DNA of 64,000 bases from NCBI RefSeq assembly GCF_030122805.1, contig NZ_CP126080.1, forward strand, positions 2,361,001 through 2,425,000, in the 5' to 3' direction. The position numbers were made by a program, and so were the translations under genes. Of this stretch, positions 9,212 through 16,654 are shown piece after piece; positions within the stretch are counted from its first letter, which is position 1; each line of letters opens with the position of its first letter. This stretch comes from Mesobacillus sp. AQ2. GTDB lineage: Bacteria; Bacillota; Bacilli; Bacillales; Cytobacillaceae. The notes beneath the pieces are model-generated. The model was not told the origin of the DNA, made no database searches, and saw only the letters and a list, made by a program, of their open reading frames with translations.

Positions 9212-9252
9212 AAAGCCTGGAAACCTAATTTTTCTGAAAGAAGGGCAGCTTG

Positions 9253-9825
9253 ATGAAAAGATTAGTTGTCATAACAGTTGGCAAAACTCACAGCGGAAAA
9301 ACAACCTTTGCAAGGAATCTTGAAAAAGAGCTTGATCACTCCATTGTTATGGACCAAGACATTCATGCTGCATTTATTAATACATATTATAGAAAACTTC
9401 AGTCACAAAATGGCCCCAATACACTCAAACATGCGATTTCCAAACTAATTGTCCAATATACAATTGAGCAAACGAATCATCATCTTATCATATGCAATTC
9501 CAATCGCAGTCGTAAAGGTCGAGCTTACCTGCTTGAAGAATTGTTTCCGCAAAGAAATTTCACTCGTATTCAGGTCCACTTTGATATCCCTGATGATATT
9601 CTCGAAGACCGTATAGCAGTAAGTCAACGCAGTAAGGATATTTTCCGCGGTAACTATTCCAGCTTTATGGACGTACTAAATAAACAGCGGAAAGATTCCT
9701 TGACAGAGGATATCGTCAACCCGACGAAAGATGAAGCAGACCATTTATTCATGATAAAAGATAGCAAAGATATCATGGCTGTTATCCAGGAAATATTATA
9801 TCTTGCCAAAAGTGAGAGGGAGTAA
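9253..9825 (+). CDS. P-loop NTPase, small-molecule kinase-like
   Basis: 190-residue protein with Walker A GKTHSGKTT near residues 10-18 and a following MDQD acidic segment. The general shape resembles zeta-toxin or shikimate/gluconate-kinase-like P-loop kinases (LLICNSNRSRKGR, then RIAVSQRSKD as a possible lid). An in-frame TTG at 9250 abuts the ATG at 9253; I use the ATG with GAAGGG about 7 nt upstream. The next gene starts 2 nt after its stop, so the two are almost certainly co-transcribed. Substrate unknown. Confidence 0.75.
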   Translation: MKRLVVITVGKTHSGKTTFARNLEKELDHSIVMDQDIHAAFINTYYRKLQSQNGPNTLKHAISKLIVQYTIEQTNHHLIICNSNRSRKGRAYLLEELFPQRNFTRIQVHFDIPDDILEDRIAVSQRSKDIFRGNYSSFMDVLNKQRKDSLTEDIVNPTKDEADHLFMIKDSKDIMAVIQEILYLAKSERE

Positions 9826-9827
9826 CT

Positions 9828-10211
9828 ATGAAAAGAATACTCGTTTTGGTGTTTCTCTTTTTACTGGCAGGTTGCGGCCCAAAATTGGACGGAAATGCTG
9901 AATTAGCTAGACAATATCTTGAAGATAAAGGATACTCCATTAAGTCCTATGAGGGGAAGCAATCATTTACCTTCAAAAAGCATGATTTATTGAATAAGCC
10001 TTACGATATGGTGTGGGCGGTCCAGCCTGTAAAACCAGATCCTTATATCGGAAAGGAAATAACACAGGAAGTATTCATAGTTAAGAATCATCCACTTGGC
10101 AAAATTTACGGACCGCAAACCGGTTTTTCAAGCAAAGTTGAATTAAGCGTTTTTATTTTTAACGATGGGAAATTATCGGTGGAACATCTTTTCCCATTGG
10201 AAAAGGGATAG
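9828..10211 (+). CDS. Lipoprotein of unknown function, probably frameshifted near its 3' end
   Basis: 127-residue lipoprotein with signal peptide MKRILVLVFLFLLAGC (Cys16 in a lipobox). It starts 2 nt after the kinase gene behind GAGAGGGAG. The rest has no family I recognise. After the stop at 10211 a different frame stays open to a TGA at 10316-10318 and reads like coding sequence (LTVEEFLEDEDYRDW). The switch equals one missing base in the AAAAGGG run at 10201-10207. The true protein may be about 163 residues with an acidic tail. Confidence 0.7.
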   Translation: MKRILVLVFLFLLAGCGPKLDGNAELARQYLEDKGYSIKSYEGKQSFTFKKHDLLNKPYDMVWAVQPVKPDPYIGKEITQEVFIVKNHPLGKIYGPQTGFSSKVELSVFIFNDGKLSVEHLFPLEKG

Positions 10212-10385
10212 CGGGGTCGCCGCATTCTCTTGATGGACTTACAGTTGAAGAGTTTCTGGAAGATGAGGATTATAGAGATTGGCGGGCAAAGTGGGAGGAG
10301 AATTATAGAGACCAGTGAAATTAAGAGCTATAACATATGATATATTAAAATTAACTGAATATTGAAATAGAGTGGGGGAAGAAGC

Positions 10386-12038
10386 GTGAATTTCGATGTA
10401 ATTGTTGTGGGAGCAGGGCTAGCCGGTCTTGTAGCAACAGCTGAAATGGCTGATGCAGGTAAAAAGGTCTTGCTTTTGGATCAGGAGCCTGACGCGTCAA
10501 TGGGTGGGCAGGCATTCTGGTCGTTCGGGGGATTGTTTCTGGTTGATTCACCTGAACAGCGGCGGATGGGTATTAAAGATTCTAAGGAACTAGCATGGCA
10601 GGACTGGCTGGGAACTGCCGGATTTGACCGGGAGGAAACTGAGGATTACTGGGGCAGGAAATGGGCGGAAGCCTACGTTGATTTTGCTGCAGGAGAGAAA
10701 CGTGCCTGGTTAACTAAAATGGGTGTCCGCTTCTTTCCGGTTGTTGGCTGGGCGGAACGAGGCGGTTATCTTGCCGATGGGCACGGTAACTCCGTGCCTC
10801 GATTTCATATTGTCTGGGGAACTGGTCCCGGCATTGTTGCCCCATTTGAACGAAGAGTTCGTGAACATATTAAAACCGGACTAGTTAAGTTTCTTCCACG
10901 CCACAGAGTAGATAAACTTATTACAAAAAATGGTGCGGTTGTTGGGGTGAGTGGCTCAGTTCTTTTGCCAAGTACATCAGCTCGCGGAGAAGATAGCAGC
11001 AGGGAGGTAGTCGGCAGCTTTGAATATGGAGCCCAAGCAGTATTGGTATCAAGCGGAGGCATTGGGGGCAACCTTGACCTGGTTCGGAAAAATTGGCCAA
11101 GCCGACTTGGCGAACCTCCCAAAGAAATGGTTACAGGTGTACCTGCCCATGTTGACGGCAGGATGCTGGCAATAACAGAAGAGGCAGGCGGCCGCATCGT
11201 GAATCCAGACCGCATGTGGCACTACACCGAGGGACTTAAGAATTGGAATCCTATATGGAACAACCATGGGATCCGAATCCTTCCAGGACCGTCCTCCATC
11301 TGGCTGGATGCAACGGGAAGGCGATTCCAGGCACCAAATTTTCCGGGATTTGATACATTGGGAACCCTTGATGCAATCAAAAAGACTGGCTATGATTACT
11401 CCTGGTTTATTCTGACACACAAGATTATTGAAAAGGAATTTGCCCTTTCCGGTTCAGAACAAAACCCTGATATAACGGGAAAAAGCATTCGAAAAGTTAT
11501 TGGAAGGGCATTACAAAGTGTTCCGGATCCTGTAAAAGCATTTATGGATAAAGGAGAAGATTTTATTATTGCGGATAATTTGGCCGACCTGGTTTCCGGC
11601 ATGAATAAACTAACAGGTGAAAACCTATTAAATTTGGAAACTATCAAAAGACAAATAGAAGCAAGAGACCGTGAAATCGATAATAAATTTACTAAGGACC
11701 TGCAAATAACCGCTATGCGCGGCGCACGCAATTACCTTGGCGATAAATTAATCCGGGTGACAGCACCGCACAAAATACTTGATCCAAAAAACGGCCCTTT
11801 AATCGCAGTTCGTTTGAATATCCTCAGCCGGAAAACCTTAGGAGGGTTACAAACTGATTTATCAGGAAAAGTTTTGAACTCTTCTGGACAGCCTATTCCA
11901 GGATTATATGCTGCTGGTGAAGTTTCCGGGTTTGGGGGCGGGGGAATACATGGCTATCGTTCACTTGAGGGAACTTTTTTGGGTGGCTGCCTTTTTACAG
12001 GACGCATAGCAGGGAGAGCTATTGCGGCAGAATTATAG
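10386..12038 (+). CDS. FAD-binding dehydrogenase (fumarate reductase/KstD-like flavoprotein)
   Basis: 550-residue flavoprotein oxidoreductase. The N-terminal dinucleotide-binding motif is VVGAGLAGL (GxGxxG) with LLDQE as the ribose-binding acidic end. The C-terminus has GLYAAGEVSGFGGGGIHGYRS, typical of the FAD domain of 3-ketosteroid dehydrogenase and fumarate-reductase-like enzymes. The middle segment (GGQAFWSFGGLFLVDSPEQR) fits the FAD-binding dehydrogenase subgroup of about 550 residues common in actinobacteria and bacilli. The start is GTG at 10386 behind a GGGGGAAG-type site. The natural substrate is unknown. Confidence 0.88.
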   Translation: MNFDVIVVGAGLAGLVATAEMADAGKKVLLLDQEPDASMGGQAFWSFGGLFLVDSPEQRRMGIKDSKELAWQDWLGTAGFDREETEDYWGRKWAEAYVDFAAGEKRAWLTKMGVRFFPVVGWAERGGYLADGHGNSVPRFHIVWGTGPGIVAPFERRVREHIKTGLVKFLPRHRVDKLITKNGAVVGVSGSVLLPSTSARGEDSSREVVGSFEYGAQAVLVSSGGIGGNLDLVRKNWPSRLGEPPKEMVTGVPAHVDGRMLAITEEAGGRIVNPDRMWHYTEGLKNWNPIWNNHGIRILPGPSSIWLDATGRRFQAPNFPGFDTLGTLDAIKKTGYDYSWFILTHKIIEKEFALSGSEQNPDITGKSIRKVIGRALQSVPDPVKAFMDKGEDFIIADNLADLVSGMNKLTGENLLNLETIKRQIEARDREIDNKFTKDLQITAMRGARNYLGDKLIRVTAPHKILDPKNGPLIAVRLNILSRKTLGGLQTDLSGKVLNSSGQPIPGLYAAGEVSGFGGGGIHGYRSLEGTFLGGCLFTGRIAGRAIAAEL

Positions 12039-12116
12039 TAACTTCCACTTTAGAAAACAATAATCATATTTTGTTAAAGAAATAAAACCTTTGTATGTGT
12101 AAAGAACCAAAAGAGT

Positions 12117-12146
12117 ACGCCAGGATATAAGTCCTGGCGTTCTTTG
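12117..12146 (+). terminator. Terminator after flavoprotein
   Basis: Stem ACGCCAGGA / TCCTGGCGT with a 6-nt loop, then TTCTTTG. Confidence 0.75.
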
Positions 12147-12223
12147 CTTGCTATTTGTACTGCAAAAGTCTGTTATTCATTTATATTTTTTATCATTTTT
12201 CAATATTATCGTCATTCATTTTA

Positions 12224-13060
12224 TCACCCAAAATTCATATGCTGATAACGCCCGCGAATGATTTGGTAGATTCCATATAATATCAGCCCTACGGCGACGA
12301 TTGCGAGCATCACTTGGCCAAATGGCTGGTTTGCAAGTTCGGTTAAAGCACCGCCGAGTCCTTTAGATTCGTTTGGATTATTGGTGTATGCTGTGCGTAT
12401 GAAGAAAAATCCTACCATGCTTAAAACAATTCCCCTTGATATTAACCCGATTTTGCCTGCTACAACCGCCAATTTGCGTTCTTTATCATCCATTTCATAG
12501 GTCTTGAATTTAGACATGAATTTTTCTTTTGCCCCGCTATACAGTTCATAAACCCCATATCCAATAATAATGGCTCCTACTATGCCAACCAGCCATTCGC
12601 CAAACGGCTGTTCCATTAACTTTGCGGAAATCGTTTTTTCTGAGTTATCTCCGCCAGCGGAACCGGTATGGCTGGCTAATTTGATGGCACCGTAAGCTAG
12701 GTTCGCATAGATTAACCCACTAATAAAGTAGCCTGTCCTTTTGACAAGGCCTTTAGGATCTGTTCCTTCATTTTCTGGATCCTTTATCGCTATAATAAAC
12801 TTCCACAAGATATAACCAATCAGCCCAATACCAATAAACCAGAGTGCAATTTCACCAAATGGCATCTCAGCGATGGATTGCAGGGCGCCCGATGTCCCGG
12901 TTGTATTTCCTTTTGGTCCGAAAGCGGCTAAGGCAGCAAGAACCCCAACCATTCCGTAAACCAGCCCTTTGGCAACAAAGCCAAAACGCCCAAAACGGCG
13001 AACCCACGGTTTCATTTCTCTCATTTTATTTCTAACTTCTACAGTAGATGGTGAATTCAT
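12224..13060 (-). CDS. DUF1206 membrane protein
   Basis: 278-residue integral membrane protein made of three similar DUF1206 modules, each with two hydrophobic helices separated by a loop ending in QPFG or MPFG: (AEMPFGEIALWFIGIGLIGY, MEQPFGEWLVGIVGAII, ANQPFGQVMLAIVAVGLILY). The function of DUF1206 is unknown. I place the start at the ATG at 13060; the upstream in-frame GTG overlaps the AGAGGAAG ribosome site. It is divergent from chaB, and a sigma-B-like promoter faces it at 13103-13128. Confidence 0.85.
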   Translation of the reverse strand: MNSPSTVEVRNKMREMKPWVRRFGRFGFVAKGLVYGMVGVLAALAAFGPKGNTTGTSGALQSIAEMPFGEIALWFIGIGLIGYILWKFIIAIKDPENEGTDPKGLVKRTGYFISGLIYANLAYGAIKLASHTGSAGGDNSEKTISAKLMEQPFGEWLVGIVGAIIIGYGVYELYSGAKEKFMSKFKTYEMDDKERKLAVVAGKIGLISRGIVLSMVGFFFIRTAYTNNPNESKGLGGALTELANQPFGQVMLAIVAVGLILYGIYQIIRGRYQHMNFG

Positions 13061-13102
13061 ATAAACCAACACTTCCTCTATTATTCTCTTGTTATCTAGG
13101 AT

Positions 13103-13128
13103 GTTCCCGGTTTCGGCAAAAAGGAAAC
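13103..13128 (-). promoter_or_regulatory. Putative sigma-B promoter for DUF1206 gene
   Basis: On the minus strand GTTTCC, 14 nt, GGGAAC. This is near the Bacillus sigma-B consensus GTTT(AA)-N12-15-GGG(A/T)A(A/T). It lies about 43 nt upstream of the ATG. Confidence 0.45.
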
Positions 13129-13187
13129 CAACAGCTGAGTGGTATCGTTTACCTGATTTATGTACTTGCTGGGTATGTAAGCGAATT

Positions 13188-13212
13188 GTTTCATTTTTCC
13201 CAGGGAGGGAAA
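13188..13212 (+). promoter_or_regulatory. Putative sigma-B promoter for chaB
   Basis: GTTTCA, 13 nt, GGGAAA, about 38 nt upstream of the chaB ATG. A good match to the sigma-B consensus. Confidence 0.5.
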
Positions 13213-13250
13213 TAGAAAATTATATCTAGTTAATTTAAGGAGGTATCGTT

Positions 13251-13457
13251 ATGCCTTACAAATCTCTAAAAAACCTGCCAGATTCAGTGAAAGATAACCT
13301 GCCGCACCACGCACAGGAAATCTTCAAAGAAGCCTTCAACTCAGCATCTGAGCAATATGACGAAGAAGAAACAGCGTTTAAAGTCGCCTGGAGCGCGGTT
13401 AAAAATGATTATGAGAAGAACAATGATGGTGATTGGGTGAAAAAAGAGGAAGACTAG
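13251..13457 (+). CDS. chaB: ChaB-family small protein
   Basis: 68-residue ChaB-domain protein. It opens MPYKSLKNLPDSVKDNLP and has the family blocks AQEIFKEAFNSA and ETAFKVAWSAVK. ChaB was named as a cation-transport regulator in Escherichia coli, but its molecular role is poorly defined. Strong AAGGAGG upstream of the ATG. A divergent membrane protein gene and facing sigma-B-like promoters suggest general-stress expression (inference). Confidence 0.85.
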   Translation: MPYKSLKNLPDSVKDNLPHHAQEIFKEAFNSASEQYDEEETAFKVAWSAVKNDYEKNNDGDWVKKEED

Positions 13458-13512
13458 GATTGAACAAGTTTAATCGAATAGATTAATCTATAAGCTAAAA
13501 TACAAAAGCAAG

Positions 13513-13545
13513 ATGACGTATGTACAGGCATACGTCATTTTTTTA
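13513..13545 (+). terminator. Terminator after chaB
   Basis: Perfect 10-bp stem ATGACGTATG / CATACGTCAT with a run of seven T. Confidence 0.9.
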
Positions 13546-13760
13546 TAGGAAAACCAGCTAGTTTATTTATCTGAGGTAGTGAGGAGTTAAAATCATGCTT
13601 TTAAAGGATAATCCTCAGTTGTGTAGATATGGACATGAAGTGAATCTGTCTCAGCATCTTTCCCATCTAGAAGAGTTTTATTAGATATAAACTCCATACT
13701 ATAAGCTGCGGGAGATCAGGTATCGCCAAAATTCAAATATCCGGGCATCGAAAAGAAAAT

Positions 13761-14232
13761 GGAGCACTAATAGAATCTATTGAACTCTAATTTGTAAAAA
13801 TGCAGGATAATGAGGTCACCAATAAAGTGTATAGGAACACTTATTTGTAAAAATATAGGAGAACGAGGTCACCAATAGACCGTATTGGAGCCCTGATTTG
13901 TAAGAATACAGGAGAATAAGGTCACCAATAGACCGTATTGGAGCCCTGATTTGTAAGAATATAGGAGAACAAGGTCACCAATAGACCGTATTGGAGTCCT
14001 GATTTGTAAGAATATAGGAGAACGAGGTCACCAATAGACCGTATTGGAGCCCTGATTTGTAAGAATATAGGAGAATGAGGTCACCAATAAAGTGTATAGG
14101 GACACTGATTTGTAAAAATATAGGAGAACGAAGTCACCAATAGACCGTATTGGAACCACGATTTGTAAGAATACAGGAGAATGAGATCACCAATGGAGCG
14201 TTTTGTTGATTTCGTTTGTAAAAAAGTTAGGA
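13761..14232. repeat. Tandem array 2: eight 53-bp units with a CCAATA/TATTGG dyad
   Basis: Units start at 13814, 13867, 13920, 13973, 14026, 14079, 14132 and 14185, an exact 53-bp period, with a decayed partial unit from 13761. The core is ggtcaCCAATA-gaccg-TATTGG, a perfect 6-bp inverted repeat with a 5-nt loop, followed by a T/A-rich half. Units at 13814 and 14079 carry a variant core (CCAATAAAGTGTATAGG). The edges are more diverged than the centre. It occupies the gene-free stretch 13458-14378; between the chaB terminator and 13760 I see nothing recognisable. Confidence 0.9.
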
Positions 14233-14378
14233 TTTTCGAGTGGGTTCCAAAAGGTTTTTTAAGTAAATAAGCGAATAAATTATAAGATTACAATTTTTGG
14301 ATAGGGATTATGGTTTAATTATGGGCCAGCTAGTAATCCAGTGCCCAGTGATAATTTTTAAGAAAAGGAGTGATGTTT

Positions 14379-14741
14379 ATGTTGAACAAAGTATGTGTCT
14401 TAACAATTAAGGTAGATGATATGGAGGCAGCTGTTGAATTCTATACAAAGAAGCTGGATTTTGAAGTGTCTAAGCATTATGGAGAGAATATCGTATCACT
14501 TGTACATAATGAGATTCCAATTGTGTTAGAAAAGAATGAAGGGGAACATGTTTCAGGTAACCCGAAGGTTTTGCTGGGAATTCTGTCTGAAAATATCGAT
14601 GAGGATGTCAGCCAGCTTCGCCAAAAGGGTGTCAAAATCCTGTTTGATGAAGCAAGACCATGCCCGCCGGGAAGATACAATATCATCGAAGATCCATCTG
14701 GTAATCAAATAGAGGTTGTTGAGTTTTCAAATTTCAACTAA
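14379..14741 (+). CDS. VOC family (glyoxalase-fold) protein
   Basis: 120-residue vicinal-oxygen-chelate protein: VCVLTIKVDDMEAAVEFYTKKL at the start and IIEDPSGNQIEVVEF at the end, the latter with the usual metal-ligand Glu. Three in-frame starts exist (14370, 14373, 14379). The ATG at 14379 has AAAAGGAG 8 nt upstream; the other two overlap or crowd that site. The family includes glyoxalases, dioxygenases and fosfomycin-type resistance enzymes; the specific reaction is not clear. Confidence 0.82.
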   Translation: MLNKVCVLTIKVDDMEAAVEFYTKKLDFEVSKHYGENIVSLVHNEIPIVLEKNEGEHVSGNPKVLLGILSENIDEDVSQLRQKGVKILFDEARPCPPGRYNIIEDPSGNQIEVVEFSNFN

Positions 14742-14770
14742 CAGGAACTTATTTCGGTTTTTAACAATAA

Positions 14771-14803
14771 GAACCACCCGCAAATCAACGGGTGGTTCTG
14801 TCT
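14771..14803. terminator. Bidirectional terminator between VOC and redoxin genes
   Basis: Perfect 10-bp stem GAACCACCCG / CGGGTGGTTC with T-rich tails on both strands; the two genes converge here. Confidence 0.85.
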
Positions 14804-14805
14804 GC

Positions 14806-15327
14806 TTATTCTGATGGTTTCTTGCCTTTCGCTATGTCCGCAGCATAAGGAATGATTCCTTCAGCTTCGATACCGAATGGATCAATTTGCTGGGAATGGA
14901 GGACAGTGCCGTCCTTATCTAGAACAGCGAACCCTCGAACAGCAATCGGAGACTCTGGATCTAGTAAATTAACCTTTTTGATCAATTTCAGGTCTTTATC
15001 CGAAATAACCGGATATTCAAGTCCCAATTCTTCCTTCATTGCTTTATGTTCCTTAACGGAAGATGCACTTACCGCGTAAATATTGCCAGGGAACTGGCTG
15101 AATAAGTCTTTTCGGTTCTGCAGCTCGACCAGCTGCGATTTACAAAAGTCTCAACCAACTCCTGTAAAAAAGAAAACGAGTGCAGGCTCTTCCATATTCT
15201 CAAAAGAAACATCCTTCCTGTTTTCATCTGGAAGGGTTAGCGTGGCAGACTCGGATTTTTCGATTGAACAACCATTTATGATAGCTCCCACGGTGAAAAG
15301 GATGAGGATGAAGATTGACTTTCGCAT
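14806..15327 (-). CDS. Lipoprotein redoxin (TlpA/AhpC-TSA-like) with in-frame TGA: probable selenoprotein, Sec59
   Basis: The frame runs from ATG 15327 (AAGGAGG 6 nt upstream) to a stop at 14806, 173 codons, interrupted only by TGA at 15151-15153. Residues 1-20 form a signal peptide ending in a lipobox-like INGC, so the protein is probably membrane-anchored outside the cell. The body is thioredoxin-fold: PALVFFFTGVG, then the TGA codon, DFC, KSQLVELQ, and later YPVISDKDLKLIKKV and GFAVLDKDGTV. TGA replaces the first Cys of the expected CxxC (U59-D-F-C62). Coding character continues after the TGA with no indel, and a hairpin resembling a bacterial SECIS follows. The alternative is a Cys-to-stop mutation. 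It is divergent from Mn catalase. Confidence 0.65.
15120..15136 (-). promoter_or_regulatory. SECIS-like hairpin downstream of the in-frame TGA
   Basis: In the mRNA, GCAGCU-GGUCG-AGCUGC: a perfect 6-bp stem with a 5-nt loop beginning GGUC. The loop starts 20 nt after the UGA. The Escherichia coli fdhF SECIS also has a GGUC-containing apical loop at a similar distance (from memory). SelB binding is inferred, not shown. Confidence 0.55.
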
Positions 15328-15379
15328 GATGCACCTCCTTATGTATCTTCTCTAGTATATCGTTTTAAGATGAAATCTT

Positions 15380-15388
15380 ATTATATCA
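15380..15388 (-). promoter_or_regulatory. Candidate extended -10 promoter for the redoxin gene
   Basis: On the minus strand TGA-TATAAT (TGnTATAAT), about 50 nt upstream of the ATG; no good -35 box. Confidence 0.4.
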
Positions 15389-15449
15389 TTTATGGATAAT
15401 TTGTATCGACTTTGATTTGTTTCATTTGAATGAAAAATCAGGAAGGTTG

Positions 15450-15474
15450 GTTTACCCTCTATCTACTTGGGAAT
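15450..15474 (+). promoter_or_regulatory. Putative sigma-B promoter for Mn catalase
   Basis: GTTTAC, 13 nt, GGGAAT, 40 nt upstream of the ATG; matches the sigma-B consensus. Related Bacillus Mn catalase genes (ydbD) are known sigma-B targets. Confidence 0.55.
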
Positions 15475-15514
15475 GTGTCTAAATGTACAAAAATATATTG
15501 ATGGAGGCTGAATC

Positions 15515-16297
15515 ATGTATATCCACAAAAAAGAACTATTGTTCCCAGTCCAAGTCAAGAGCCCAAATCCTGCCCATGCTGCTGCAGTACTTGAACAGTT
15601 TGGCGGTGCCAATGGTGAATTGAAAGCCTGTCTCCAATATTTTGCCCAGAGTTTTAGTACCCCCGACCCTGCGATTCGCGATTTGCTGATGGACATTTCA
15701 ACTGAGGAAATCTCGCATCTTGAAATGGTGGGGGAGTGTATCACTCAATTGATGGGTGGTACTGATAAAGAGCAGAAGATGGAAGAGATGGGTGCAGATG
15801 AAAGGAAAATGTCTGGTGAAGGAAACCTCTTATCTGATGCTAAAAACCAGATCAATAATATGATGCAGTTCAACTTTAATTCTACGGTTCAGAAAAGCAT
15901 GATTCTCGATGGACATGGACTTGATTTTGTGGATTCTTCAGGAACACCTTTCACAGGGAATTTCATTAATAATGTTGGCGATCTCGTTGCGAACCTTCAA
16001 TCAGATCTCGCTGCTGAACTTCGAGCCAAAAAGGTATACGAAGAATTATACCGCCATGTAGACGACCCGGGCGCAAGGGAGATGTTCCAATTCCTGATCG
16101 ACCGCGAAGCTGCCCACGCCACACTATTTGAAGAGGCCATCATGCGTGCAAAAGAAATCGAAAATAAAAAAGCACATAAAACAGGCGACCATGTAAATAT
16201 GTATTTTGACCTCTCACTCGGCGGCCTTGCCAAAAATGAATTCAGCTTTGCCAAACAAGCAAAGGTGTATGAAGGCCCAGTCGAGCCGAAAGAATAA
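15515..16297 (+). CDS. Manganese catalase
   Basis: 260-residue dimanganese catalase that removes hydrogen peroxide. The ferritin-like four-helix core shows the metal ligands: Glu in ANGELKACLQYF, EEISHLEM (Glu and His), LRAKKVYEELYRH and DREAAHATLFEEAI (Glu and His). The spore-coat CotJC branch is shorter, and the length here fits the YdbD-type vegetative enzyme. A sigma-B-like promoter lies upstream. It is divergent from the redoxin lipoprotein gene, so both genes of the pair deal with peroxide or thiol stress. Confidence 0.9.
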   Translation: MYIHKKELLFPVQVKSPNPAHAAAVLEQFGGANGELKACLQYFAQSFSTPDPAIRDLLMDISTEEISHLEMVGECITQLMGGTDKEQKMEEMGADERKMSGEGNLLSDAKNQINNMMQFNFNSTVQKSMILDGHGLDFVDSSGTPFTGNFINNVGDLVANLQSDLAAELRAKKVYEELYRHVDDPGAREMFQFLIDREAAHATLFEEAIMRAKEIENKKAHKTGDHVNMYFDLSLGGLAKNEFSFAKQAKVYEGPVEPKE

Positions 16298-16308
16298 GTG
16301 TCCTTTTT

Positions 16309-16344
16309 CCCCTCTGAATCTGCATGATTTGGAGGGGGTTTTTG
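16309..16344 (+). terminator. Terminator after Mn catalase
   Basis: CCCCTC-TGAATC / GATTTG-GAGGGG hairpin followed by GTTTTTG. Confidence 0.7.
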
Positions 16345-16478
16345 TCTTGCGCTTTTTTAGATTTTAATTCGAATATCCGCAGTTATGACTTACTTTTCCC
16401 CCAACTAGATTGTAAAAAAGGAATTCCACATGTCCATATAGAAGTGGTTATGTAAAACAATGGGTTAAAGGAGTAAAT

Positions 16479-16634
16479 ATGAAAAAAGGTAAATTTTTGT
16501 TCTTATTCGGCTTGTTGTTATACATGTCAGGAATCTACTTATCGACCATTTGGGTTGTGGCAGGAGCAGCAATTGGTGTAACCGGTGGACTATTAATGGG
16601 TGCCAGTACTTATTATTTAGCAATGAAAAATTGA
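16479..16634 (+). CDS. Small two-helix membrane protein (51 aa)
   Basis: Starts ATG at 16479, 5 nt after AAAGGAG. The sequence begins MKKGKFLFLFGLLLYMSGIY and continues with a second Gly-rich hydrophobic helix (VVAGAAIGVTGGLLMGAS) before a short polar tail. It has a good ribosome site, two clean membrane segments and sits alone between Mn catalase and a convergent gene. Function unknown. Confidence 0.65.
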   Translation: MKKGKFLFLFGLLLYMSGIYLSTIWVVAGAAIGVTGGLLMGASTYYLAMKN

Positions 16635-16654
16635 TCTCCCGCTGCAAGATAGCC

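Noticed and set aside
13141..13176. Second sigma-B-like pair upstream of chaB (GTTTAC and GGGTAT)
   Set aside because: The spacer is 18 nt, longer than the 12-15 nt of sigma-B promoters.
7341..14232. CRISPR arrays at the two tandem-repeat regions
   Set aside because: Units repeat over their whole length with no unique spacers, and no cas gene is in the window.
14806..15039. Redoxin gene as a separate 77-residue gene starting at 15039
   Set aside because: The internal Met has no ribosome site, and the upstream frame from 15327 with its own strong site continues through the TGA into it.
15083..15355. Plus-strand 90-codon frame opposite the redoxin gene
   Set aside because: It is the antisense of the redoxin coding frame; Ser/Arg-rich composition and no ribosome site.
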